Assembly: GCA_902490365.1 (NCBI GenBank)
Contig: CABUDQ010000002.1
Location: forward strand, 1-64,000
DNA: 64,000 nt
Reading direction: 5' to 3'
DNA from: an uncultured Collinsella sp.
GTDB taxonomy: Bacteria; Actinomycetota; Coriobacteriia; Coriobacteriales; Coriobacteriaceae
The notes under the pieces are model-generated. The model was not told the DNA's origin. It saw only the letters and a program-made list of their open reading frames with translations, and made no database searches. Shown here piece by piece: positions 1-8,184 of the stretch. The translations under genes were made by a program, and so were the position numbers. Position 1 is the first letter of the stretch. Each line of letters begins with the position of its first letter.

Positions 1-30
1 CGATTCGGTCGCACGGAGAGCATTTCCCAG

Positions 31-53
31 TTGACAAAACTATAGGAACACCC
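31..53 (+). mobile_element. Right-end sequence of a second IS110-type element, at the window edge
   Basis: These 23 bases (beginning TTGACAAAACTATAGG) recur exactly, in reverse complement, at 5262-5284, where they form the right end just after the stop codon of the IS110 transposase. A right end in plus orientation here implies that the body of a related element lies to the left, outside the window. The first 30 bases would then be the 3' end of its transposase region, although they do not resemble the other copy. The match is direct; the assignment as an IS end is inference. Confidence 0.6.
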
Positions 54-77
54 CCCGACCAGAAACGAGGACCCGCC

Positions 78-350
78 ATGATGGCAGACCATAAATCGGT
101 GACCCGCATGCTCAAGACGGCACGCGGTCAGATCGACGGCATCCTGCGGATGGTCGAGGAGGACCGCTACTGCGTCGATATTTCCACGCAGCTCATGGCA
201 ACGCAGGCGCTCCTCGCGCGCATTAACGCCGACGTGCTCAAGGCTCACATCGAGGGCTGCGTCGCCTCGGCCATCGAATCGGGCGACGAGGAACTCAAGG
301 CCGCCAAGCTCGCCGAGATCGAACGCGTCGTCGACAAACTCGCCAAGTAA
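78..350 (+). CDS. CsoR/RcnR/FrmR-family metal- or aldehyde-sensing transcriptional repressor
   Basis: This 90-residue all-helical repressor belongs to the DUF156 family, whose members bind operator DNA as tetramers and release it when they bind Cu(I), Ni/Co, formaldehyde or persulfide. Cys32, His57 and Cys61 have exactly the spacing (+25, +4) of the copper ligands C36, H61 and C65 in CsoR, so copper sensing is the best guess. The N-terminal segment with K6, R10 and the RGQIDGI motif (residues 16-22) is typical of the family. The start ATG at 78 is followed at once by a second ATG; GAGGA lies about 10 bases upstream. A regulated copper exporter or chaperone is not visible and may lie left of the window. 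The ligand cannot be decided from sequence alone. Confidence 0.85.
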   Translation: MMADHKSVTRMLKTARGQIDGILRMVEEDRYCVDISTQLMATQALLARINADVLKAHIEGCVASAIESGDEELKAAKLAEIERVVDKLAK

Positions 351-417
351 TTGGTGCATTGGGGACAGGTACGTTTGCACCACCTTGGTGCAGATTGACC
401 TGTCCCCAATGCACCAA
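351..417. repeat. Intergenic palindrome with 20-bp perfect arms (GGGGACAGGT family)
   Basis: The arm TTGGTGCATTGGGGACAGGT at 351-370 is exactly complementary to 398-417. Inside lies a second hairpin (TGCACCA/TGGTGCA). Related pieces with GGGACAGGTT and CACCAA or CCTGCC ends occur at 25903-25935, 43286-43318 and 43351-43383. This is a REP-like dispersed element. It may also work as a transcriptional terminator for the upstream gene, but no T-run follows. Confidence 0.85.
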
Positions 418-462
418 AAGGGGTATAAAGGCGTGCAGCATATCGAACGAAAGGCAATTCGC

Positions 463-936
463 ATGAATGACTTTATGAAGGGTCGCAACGGCGCCGATGA
501 GCTCACCGTCGTGTTGGGCTTCGCAGGCATTATCATCGCGATGATCGGGTCGATGGCCCGTATCCAGTGGCTCAGCTGGATCGCCATCACCGTGATCGCG
601 CTCGGCGTGCTGCGCGGTCTGTCCAAAAACATCGACGCGCGCCGCAAGGAGAACGACGCCTTTGTCACGGCGACCGCAAACGTCCCCGGCCTAGGTAAGT
701 TCGTCGCCAGCTTGGGCGGCGGGACTGCAGCTGCCAACGCCTCGCGCACGGCCGGCACCAGCAAGGAAGACTTTGAGCGCGCCAAGCGAACGGCCAAGAA
801 GATGTGGAAGGGCCGCAAGACCACGGCGTACCTCAAGTGCCCTAACTGCGGTCAGATGCTGTCCGTCCCCAAGGGCAAGGGTAAGATCCGCGTCACCTGC
901 CCCAAGTGCCACGCCAAGATGGAAACGCGCTCCTAG
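463..936 (+). CDS. Two-helix membrane protein with C-terminal zinc ribbon
   Basis: This 157-residue protein has two hydrophobic helices (about residues 14-31 and 35-50), a charged linker, an Ala/Gly stretch and a C-terminal four-cysteine zinc ribbon: CPNC at 126-129 and CPKC at 146-149. It is probably anchored with the ribbon in the cytoplasm, since Lys/Arg-rich sequence follows the second helix. The ATG at 463 is chosen because GAAAGG lies just upstream. An in-frame upstream start at 385 would place the N-terminus inside the palindromic repeat. No function is known; zinc-ribbon membrane proteins of this kind are common in actinobacteria. It stands alone between the repeat and a terminator. 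Confidence 0.7.
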   Translation: MNDFMKGRNGADELTVVLGFAGIIIAMIGSMARIQWLSWIAITVIALGVLRGLSKNIDARRKENDAFVTATANVPGLGKFVASLGGGTAAANASRTAGTSKEDFERAKRTAKKMWKGRKTTAYLKCPNCGQMLSVPKGKGKIRVTCPKCHAKMETRS

Positions 937-1000
937 GCATCGCGCCGTGGGGCAAATGAATCAGTAGTGTTTGTCTCAAATCTGAAGCATTTGTTCGATA

Positions 1001-1037
1001 AAAAAGTCGAGGCCTCGTGTTGAGACCTCGGCTTTTT
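1001..1037. terminator. Bidirectional intrinsic terminator
   Basis: The stem AAAAAGTCGAGG (1001-1012) pairs with CCTCGGCTTTTT (1026-1037), with one G-T pair. A and T runs lie on both sides, so it can end both the plus-strand gene at 463-936 and the minus-strand amidohydrolase. Confidence 0.85.
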
Positions 1038-1070
1038 GTATACGGCAACGGAACTGTCCCCTTGTCACAT

Positions 1071-2441
1071 CTACGCCACGCCGTCGCGGGCCAGCTCCTC
1101 GGCCAGCGCTTCGGCAGGCATGGCCATAATCGCGTCGAGCTCGGCGTCCACCTCGGGAATACGCTTCACCTTGAGCTTGCGTATCAGATCGCCGCGACAC
1201 ATCACATGCATCGGCTCACGCAGAGCGCACAGGTCAGCGAGCGGGTTCTCGCGCGTCACCAGGATATCGGCCGCCTTGCCGCACTCGATCGTGCCGGTCT
1301 CGTCACCCAGGCCCAGTAGCTCAGCATTGACCTGCGTAGCCGTATGCAACGCAAACGTGTTGCTCACACCCACGTACTTGGCAAAATAAGCCACCTCGCG
1401 CCACATGTCGTACTGGGTCACGAACGGGCAGCTCGAGTCCGTGCCCAGGCCCACCTTAACGCCGGCTTCCAGCGCCGCACGAGCGCTCTCGATAATGCCC
1501 GAGCACACGATGTCGCCGTTCTTCTTTTGCGTGTCGGTCGAATGGGTCTTTCCCGGATCGAGCAGTACAAACGGCAGCGCCGGACTAATCGTGCAGGTCA
1601 CACTCGGCGCACGTCCCTCGAGCTGTGTTCCCGCGGCGCCGCGGTACAGCTCCAGAATCTCGGAGGTCATCGGAGCGCCGTGCTCGATTGTGTCGACGCC
1701 GGCCTGAAGCGCGGCCTTCACACCTTCGGTGCTCTCGACATGGGCCATGACCGGAAGGCCAACCTCGTGCGCCGCCTTGCACGCTGCCGCGGCGACATCG
1801 AGCGGCATGCGCAGCACGCCCGGCTCACCTACTTCGGTCGCGTCGAACACGCCGCCCGTCACGAACAGCTTGATGACGTCGGCGCCGCGCGCATACAGAT
1901 CGCGCACCTGCTCGGCTGCCTCGACGGGGCTGTTGGCCACCTGGGCGAACAAGCCCGCGCCATGGCCGCCCGGCACCGTGACGCCCGTTCCCGGCGCTAC
2001 CAGGCGCGGACCCTGATACTTGCCGGCATCGATAGCGTCACGCACGGCAATGTCGGCAAACAGCGGGTCGCCCGCGCCGCGCACCGTGGTCACGCCGCTT
2101 GCCAGCTGCTGCTGGGCACTGCCCTTGAGGATATGGCGCACGACGGCGCGGCCCACCGGATTATCAAGCTTCTTCATCAGCGCGCCCGCATCGCCCGCTG
2201 AGACTGGCTTGCCCGAACCGCACAGATGCACGTGCATGTTGATGAGGCCCGGCATGAGATACGCCCCTGCCAGGTCGATGACCTCGGCACCTGCAGGCGC
2301 CTGCGCCACAGCACTCGGTCCCATCCAGGTGATGATGCCACGCTCGACGGCCACGGCCATATCGGGCTGCGGCTCCATATGTTCCGAACCATCCAGAACG
2401 GTCGCATTGATAAACAACGTGGGACGATCGGCAGTCGCCAT
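1071..2441 (-). CDS. Metal-dependent amidohydrolase (imidazolonepropionase / Xaa-Pro dipeptidase-like)
   Basis: This 456-residue amidohydrolase-superfamily enzyme should be cytoplasmic. It shows the N-terminal beta-sandwich segment, the metal-binding HVH (His70, His72) after PGLINM, the later MAHVES and DTIEHG histidines, and the GLGTDSS aspartate near the C-terminal end of the barrel. Together these give the set expected for a mono- or binuclear zinc centre. Closest in pattern are the proteins annotated as amidohydrolase, imidazolonepropionase-like or Xaa-Pro dipeptidase; no hut gene is nearby, so histidine degradation is not supported. The start at 2441 has a strong GGAGGAG; the open frame continues 43 codons further upstream without another good ribosome site. 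The substrate is unknown. Confidence 0.85.
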   Translation of the reverse strand: MATADRPTLFINATVLDGSEHMEPQPDMAVAVERGIITWMGPSAVAQAPAGAEVIDLAGAYLMPGLINMHVHLCGSGKPVSAGDAGALMKKLDNPVGRAVVRHILKGSAQQQLASGVTTVRGAGDPLFADIAVRDAIDAGKYQGPRLVAPGTGVTVPGGHGAGLFAQVANSPVEAAEQVRDLYARGADVIKLFVTGGVFDATEVGEPGVLRMPLDVAAAACKAAHEVGLPVMAHVESTEGVKAALQAGVDTIEHGAPMTSEILELYRGAAGTQLEGRAPSVTCTISPALPFVLLDPGKTHSTDTQKKNGDIVCSGIIESARAALEAGVKVGLGTDSSCPFVTQYDMWREVAYFAKYVGVSNTFALHTATQVNAELLGLGDETGTIECGKAADILVTRENPLADLCALREPMHVMCRGDLIRKLKVKRIPEVDAELDAIMAMPAEALAEELARDGVA

Positions 2442-2589
2442 ATCGAGCTCCTCCCTCACGATTAACTTGAACATTTGTCCATTATTACCCAGCACGGCAG
2501 GATTGCTGCAGACATATCGGTTAACGGAGAAAGGAGGAGATGCGGGGAATGGAATGCACTGCAGTCCCACCCCAGCGACATCCGGGAAA

Positions 2590-2889
2590 TGTCTTGATCT
2601 GTAACAGATAGACCGTCTTTAACCTTCCAAGTGTTACAGATCGAGATCTTTCGGCACCGCGTCCAACCTTTGTCTCAATCTGTAACAGTTAGACCGGTTT
2701 TTGGCCGTTAGATGTTACAGATCGAGATATTCTCCAGCCCTGTCGTCAAACGTCTAAATCTGTAACAAGTAGACAGGTTTTCGGCCTCTAGATGTTACAG
2801 ATTGAGATCTTTTAGCGGAAGCCAACCTTCTGTCTCGATCTGTAACAGTTGCGAGGCCAAACGGCCCCTTGTTGTTACAGATCGAGACA
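2590..2889. repeat. Hairpin-repeat array A1: four 59-nt palindromic units, 80-bp period
   Basis: Units lie at 2590-2648, 2671-2729, 2751-2809 and 2831-2889. Each has a left arm close to TGTCTCGATCTGTAACA, about 25 variable bases, and a right arm close to TGTTACAGATCGAGACA, so each can fold into a long hairpin. About 21 variable bases separate units. This array fills most of the 488-bp gap between the amidohydrolase and the AbiEi-like gene. Other arrays of the same family are at 4026-4164, 13233-13371 and 15641-15938. Confidence 0.95.
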
Positions 2890-2929
2890 AACTCGGCAGG
2901 AACAACCACATCCGCGTCAGTTGCACCCC

Positions 2930-4006
2930 TCAGCGCCCATACCACTGCCGCCTCCATTCCTCTGCCAAATCGACCCGCTGCGGAATGCCCGCCAGTCTCA
3001 TCTTTTCAGCCAGCTTCCCCGGAATCTTGAGTTCATCAAACGTAAACCGAAGCACCTTGTGCCCGAGCATCGTCAGATGAGACTCTCGCTGACGTTCTGC
3101 CACGAATGGGTCGACCGACTCCCGACCCTCGTCGTTCTGTAAGGCATACTTTCCCTTTCCATCGAGCTCGCCAATCACGCACGTCCCGTCCTCGAGCCTC
3201 CAGAAATAATCAACGCGAAACACTTGGCTCGGATCAAGCGGGTCGCGAAACTCCACCTGCAACTCTGGCACCGGAAAACCGTATGCAATAAAGAACGCCC
3301 GGAACCGAGACTCGCCACCGTTTTCGGACAGCCCGTCCGCATGCGACGCAATCACCTGAGCTCTGCGATACCCGCGTCTGCCCTCGCAATCGGCCTGGAG
3401 CCGTTCGCAGAGGCCGTCGCGCGATATGCCCTTCGCCCGCAGCGCAGAATCGGCGATCGCCAGACCATACGAAAACGGCGCACGCAGCAGACAATCCTTC
3501 ACCGTGCGCCAAAACGGCGTCACTCGCACGCCGTCGACGCGCTCAAGCGTACCCGCCGCCTGCGGACGCAACAGCCGGCATCCTGCACTCAGCGGCACCG
3601 AGCAACCTGTTTTAACAAGAAATCGCGGCCCGAGCAGATCATTCGGCACCTCCAGACCCCACAAAAGGGCCGCGTCGTAACCCCAAAACGCCCAATCGGG
3701 ATGAAACTCCGCAAGCCCTTTGACGGTACGCAGCGCTCGCTCCGCCGGCGTCAGTACATCCCAATCATGTTGAAAACAGAACAAATACGGCTCGGGCTCC
3801 GCAATATCATCGGTTCCCACATGACGCCGCAGCCACATGAGCTCGGCATTGTCGTGCGTCACAAGCAGCACGCCTTGTTCAGCCGCCTCCGTGAGCCTGG
3901 CAAGCATCCTATTCCGCGCCAACGTGTTGCGAGCCGTATGCTTGTGTTTGAGAACGGTATTAGACACTTCCATCACCACCACATCGGACAAATGGACCAT
4001 TGTCAC
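2930..4006 (-). CDS. AbiEi-antitoxin-like protein with C-terminal DUF559/Vsr-type nuclease-like domain
   Basis: This 358-residue protein has two parts. Residues about 75-210 resemble the AbiEi-type antitoxin/regulator layout (a GYDAALLWGL segment, then TPFWRTVKDCL). Residues about 240-340 look like the PD-(D/E)xK fold of DUF559 and Vsr proteins: Asp266 in VDYFW, then Glu280, Asp282 and Lys284 in GELDGKGKY, followed by RQRESHLTMLGHKVLRFT. The catalytic-type residues are present, so nuclease activity is possible but unproven. The likely start is GTG at 4006 after GGAGG, with ATG two codons later as the alternative. Hairpin array A1 lies directly downstream and A2 directly upstream. No AbiEii toxin gene is adjacent, which is unusual for a simple toxin-antitoxin pair. 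Confidence 0.6.
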   Translation of the reverse strand: MTMVHLSDVVVMEVSNTVLKHKHTARNTLARNRMLARLTEAAEQGVLLVTHDNAELMWLRRHVGTDDIAEPEPYLFCFQHDWDVLTPAERALRTVKGLAEFHPDWAFWGYDAALLWGLEVPNDLLGPRFLVKTGCSVPLSAGCRLLRPQAAGTLERVDGVRVTPFWRTVKDCLLRAPFSYGLAIADSALRAKGISRDGLCERLQADCEGRRGYRRAQVIASHADGLSENGGESRFRAFFIAYGFPVPELQVEFRDPLDPSQVFRVDYFWRLEDGTCVIGELDGKGKYALQNDEGRESVDPFVAERQRESHLTMLGHKVLRFTFDELKIPGKLAEKMRLAGIPQRVDLAEEWRRQWYGR

Positions 4007-4025
4007 CGTTGCCTCCGCTGATAAA

Positions 4026-4164
4026 CGTCTTGATCTGTAACAGTTAGACGTTCTCCAGGCCCCTAAACGTTACAGATTTAGACAAACCAGCGGCGCCCAG
4101 GTATTCGTCTCGATCTGTAACAGGTAGACCGGTTTTTTGTCCCTAAACGTTACAGATCGAGACA
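4026..4164. repeat. Hairpin-repeat array A2: two 59-nt units
   Basis: Units lie at 4026-4084 and 4106-4164, 80 bp apart, with the same GATCTGTAACA and GTTACAGATC core arms as array A1. This array occupies the start-side flank of the AbiEi-like gene and lies between it and the unknown gene at 4204-4911. Confidence 0.95.
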
Positions 4165-4203
4165 TAAAGGCAGAAGGCAAGGCAGGCGACAACCGTCCAT
4201 CCC

Positions 4204-4911
4204 CTACTCCCATTCCTGTTCGTAGATGTTGAGCGACTTCACATACCGCCCCTGGGCACCCATGATGTCGCGGACCAGGCGCAAAAAGAAGCTGATGCAC
4301 GAGGTGTCGAAACCGTCCTCCAGGTCTTCGGGATGCACCGCGCCCGGCCCGTCGACCGCCGTGTCGCTCAGGCGCGCAATGTCATACAGGTAGAGCTGCC
4401 CCGCCGTCAGCCAGACATCGTCGACGCACGCGAGTCGCACCGCAATCGCACCATCGTTCCAATGCTCCTTTTGCACGATATGTGGGTCGTAGGCGTCAAA
4501 GCGACGGTCGGCGCGCGTGTCCTTCAGCACGACCATGCCAGTCGCGGGATCCTTGTCCAAAATGCCAAAGCGCGAGAAATACTGCGTGTCGCGTACCTGC
4601 TTAAGTCTCCCGAGCGAAGCAGGAGAAATTGACGCTGGCGGCTCGTCCACGTACAGCTCCAACAGCGTCTTGCCGTGGTAATAGGGGCGCTCAAACAGCA
4701 GCCAATCGGTAAACGCCATGTTGTAGGCCATGATTTCGTTTTGAGAAGGCTCCTCGCAATAGCTGAGCCACGGATCGACGATAATCTCGAACTGCTCGCG
4801 CGCCGGCTCCAGGAATTGAAACTTCCGCAGCATCCAAAAGTGAGCCATGTCGGCAATATCGTTGCCGACGGCTTCGGCCAGCTGTGCTCGGTCAAAAACT
4901 TGGTCAGTCAT
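4204..4911 (-). CDS. Protein of unknown function, 235 aa
   Basis: I do not recognise this family. The protein is acidic, rich in aromatic residues and has no membrane helix or signal peptide, so it is probably a soluble cytoplasmic protein. The start ATG at 4911 has a strong GAGGAGG six bases upstream. Normal actinobacterial codon use and the good ribosome site argue that it is real. It is separated from the AbiEi-like gene by hairpin array A2 and has about 350 bp of non-coding sequence upstream, so it is probably its own transcription unit. Segments such as YNMAFTDWLLFERPYY and the Cys-containing C-terminal third would be useful seeds for a search. Confidence 0.65.
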   Translation of the reverse strand: MTDQVFDRAQLAEAVGNDIADMAHFWMLRKFQFLEPAREQFEIIVDPWLSYCEEPSQNEIMAYNMAFTDWLLFERPYYHGKTLLELYVDEPPASISPASLGRLKQVRDTQYFSRFGILDKDPATGMVVLKDTRADRRFDAYDPHIVQKEHWNDGAIAVRLACVDDVWLTAGQLYLYDIARLSDTAVDGPGAVHPEDLEDGFDTSCISFFLRLVRDIMGAQGRYVKSLNIYEQEWE

Positions 4912-5210
4912 GGCATCCTCCTCAAACTGATGGACCTCAATTTGAGCTTACGAGGAGGGTGGGCAACCGAGGCAAGCGCGGGCAAAATAGGCCGTCGACT
5001 GCAAACCAGATGCTAACCAAACACTTGACGGGGCACTTGACCGAATGAGCGCACCGCAAAGAAACCGCAGGTAGACATAGACAGCCAACCCGTCCTTTTG
5101 AGCCAGATGCCCGCAGCCACCACAGAAACAACAGGTGGCCACAGCCAAAGAAGTCGACAAATGAACACCCGCACGTCAGCAAACGAACAAATCGCTCGCA
5201 AACCCGCAAA

Positions 5211-5264
5211 GAGTGTCCCCGACGACTAGACAAAAAAGAACGTCCCCAATGACTAGCCATTGGG
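5211..5264. repeat. Left part of a CATTGGGGACGTTCTTAA-family repeat, interrupted by the IS110 element
   Basis: This segment carries GAACGTCCCCAATGACTAG followed by CCATTGGG (5257-5264), which begins the complementary arm. The arm resumes as GGACGTTCTTAAACGACTA at 6677-6695, on the other side of the IS110 element. Intact relatives are at 53756-53855 and 54835-54870. The rest of 4912-5210 has no gene or structure that I can support. Confidence 0.8.
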
Positions 5265-5293
5265 TGTTCCTATAGTTTTGTCAACCTTCGACG

Positions 5294-6426
5294 CTACTCC
5301 CGGTAGGGCACCCGGTCGCGCATCACGGCGTATATCGCCCTGAGCCGCTTCCTCGCGACGGCCTTGAGCGCCCGCCCGTGACCCATGCCCCGCGCCCTGC
5401 AGGCCCGGTAGTACTCGCCGTAGCGCCCCGAGGACCTCACCAGGCTGTTGCACGAGAAGATCAGCAGGGACTTGAGCCTCGCGTCGCCGCGCCTGGACGC
5501 CCTGACCGACCTCACCGACGTTCCGGAGCTCCTCACCCTCGGGGCTATGCCGCAGTACGAGGCCAGGTGGTCGTGGTCCGGGAACCTCGCGATGTCGACC
5601 GATACCGCGAGTGCGCCGCCGTCCTCGGCCCGATGCCGGGCACGGTGAGCAGGCACGCGTAGGTCTCGTCGCCCTCGAGCAGCCCCGCCGTCTCGGCCTC
5701 GAGGGCCCCGGCCTCGTCGAGGGCCTCCGATATCCGGGCGGCCAGGAACCTGACCTGCCTGTTCTCGGCCTCGACGAGCGCCGGCGGGGGCGCGGTGGAG
5801 GCGGCCGCGGCCTCCCCGGCGGCCTCGGCCCGCGGGCCCCCGGCCCCGGAGCGGGCGATCCCCCACGCCCCGCCGAACCCGGCGAGCAGCTCCAGCCACC
5901 GCCGGTCCGACAGGTCGACCGCGGCCTCGAGGGCCGGGCAGGACTCGAGCAGCACCGCGCGCAGGCGGTTCTTGTCCCTGGTCGCGCAGGCGACGACGTG
6001 GTCGCGCTGCGACGAGAGGGCGCGGGCGGCCTCGAGGGCCTCGCCGCGGCCCGGGACCCCCGACAGGGAGTCCGGCACGCCCAGGGCGGTCCGCGCGATC
6101 ACCTCGGCGTCGCGCTCGTCGGTCTTGGCCTCGCCGGCGAACAGCCCGGCGGCGCGGCTGGCGGCGAGGCCGGGCAGGTAGGCGACCGCCAGCCCCGCGG
6201 CGCGGGCGCGCCGCACGGCGAGGGACCCTATGTTGCGGAACTGGTCGACGACGACGAGCGTGCCGGCGGGCGCGGAGGCGAACAGCGCGTCGAGCTCGGC
6301 CTCCCTGTTGCGGACGGGGGCGCTGGCCAGCACCTTCCCGCCGCGGTCGATCAGGCAGGCCCAGTGGGAGGACTTGCCGACGTCTAGGCCGAGCACGGCC
6401 CCCGGTCTGGTCGATGGCGCTTTCAC
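5294..6426 (-). pseudogene. IS110-family transposase (DEDD recombinase), single-base frameshift
   Basis: Reading from a GTG at 6426 (GGAAGGA just upstream) gives a DEDD/RuvC-like N-terminal domain: LGLDVGKSSHW, a VVVDQF segment, then AKTDERDAEVIART. After a variable linker comes the conserved LLTVPGIGPRTA of the Transposase_20 domain. Here the frame breaks. With one base restored near 5615, the product continues through LASYCGIAPRVRSSGTS to the stop at 5294, giving about 377 residues, normal for the family. The serine-containing RSSGTS segment is where the second catalytic site normally lies. As written, the transposase is inactive unless the missing base is a sequencing error; no convincing slippery heptamer is present. 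The bridge RNA lies directly upstream. Confidence 0.85.
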
Positions 6427-6459
6427 GGTGGTATCCTTCCGGTAGTCGTTCGACCGGAT

Positions 6460-6600
6460 GGCCTCCCCCTCGGCACTCACATTACCAGCCGCGGCGCCTG
6501 CCCGGCACTTTCCTATCAGCCGTCGGGGGCGGCGCGTCCCGCGCCGGCAGCACCCAACGGGCCCTCTCGGGGGGCAGGGACGTTCGGCCGTGCGCGGGCG
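6460..6600 (-). ncRNA. Predicted IS110 bridge RNA (target- and donor-binding loops)
   Basis: The RNA reads from about 6600 to 6460, between the element's left end and the transposase start, as in IS110-group elements. The first stem-loop has the stem GCGC/CGGC (6595-6592, 6590-6587) pairing with GCCG/GCGC (6548-6541). Its loop holds GAACGTCC (6585-6578), identical to the left target flank at 6684-6677, and CGTTGGG (6559-6553), which pairs with the right flank CCCAATG with one G-T pair. The second stem-loop (CCCCC..CGGC at 6529-6519 with GCCG..GGGGG at 6474-6465) holds ATAGGAA (6516-6510), as in the right end, and GTAATG (6485-6480), as the left end requires. The exact RNA ends are not known. 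Confidence 0.8.
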
Positions 6601-6676
6601 CCCGGTCGGCGGCCCGTTCTGGGCGCGCCTCAATCGTAGCCCGAGACGGTCCCGGGCTGACAATTTCGACTGTAAT

Positions 6677-6695
6677 GGACGTTCTTAAACGACTA
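6677..6695. repeat. Right part of the repeat split by the IS110 element
   Basis: GGACGTTCTTAAACGACTA matches the intact repeat at 54835-54870 (read in reverse) and 53765-53783. Joined to 5264 it restores a palindrome, which fixes the insertion point of the IS110 element. Confidence 0.8.
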
Positions 6696-6697
6696 CC

Positions 6698-8179
<1,482 letters not shown>

Positions 8180-8184
8180 GGCAC

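Larger units (their letters stand above)
5265..6676 (-). mobile_element. IS110-family insertion sequence
   Basis: In minus orientation this roughly 1.4-kb element runs from a left end at 6676, through a structured non-coding region (bridge RNA, about 6600-6460) and the transposase (6426-5294), to a right end at 5284-5265. There are no terminal inverted repeats and no long target duplication, as is usual for IS110. The boundaries are placed where a REP-type palindrome is split between 5264 and 6677. They are uncertain by a few bases because G/C runs flank both junctions. The element sits immediately after the gltD stop codon. Confidence 0.85.

Noticed and set aside
31..46. Promoter TTGACA...TATAGG for the CsoR gene
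   Set aside because: The two hexamer-like strings are only 4 bases apart. The sequence is instead an exact copy of the IS110 right end.
2590..2889. CRISPR array
   Set aside because: The units are imperfect palindromes with conserved arms on both sides of a short loop, not identical direct repeats with unique spacers of constant length. No cas gene is present.
4937..5260. Small Cys/Leu-rich minus-strand frames between the unknown gene and the IS110 element
   Set aside because: There is no ribosome site, the amino-acid composition is unlikely and they overlap the repeat; several equally long frames compete here.
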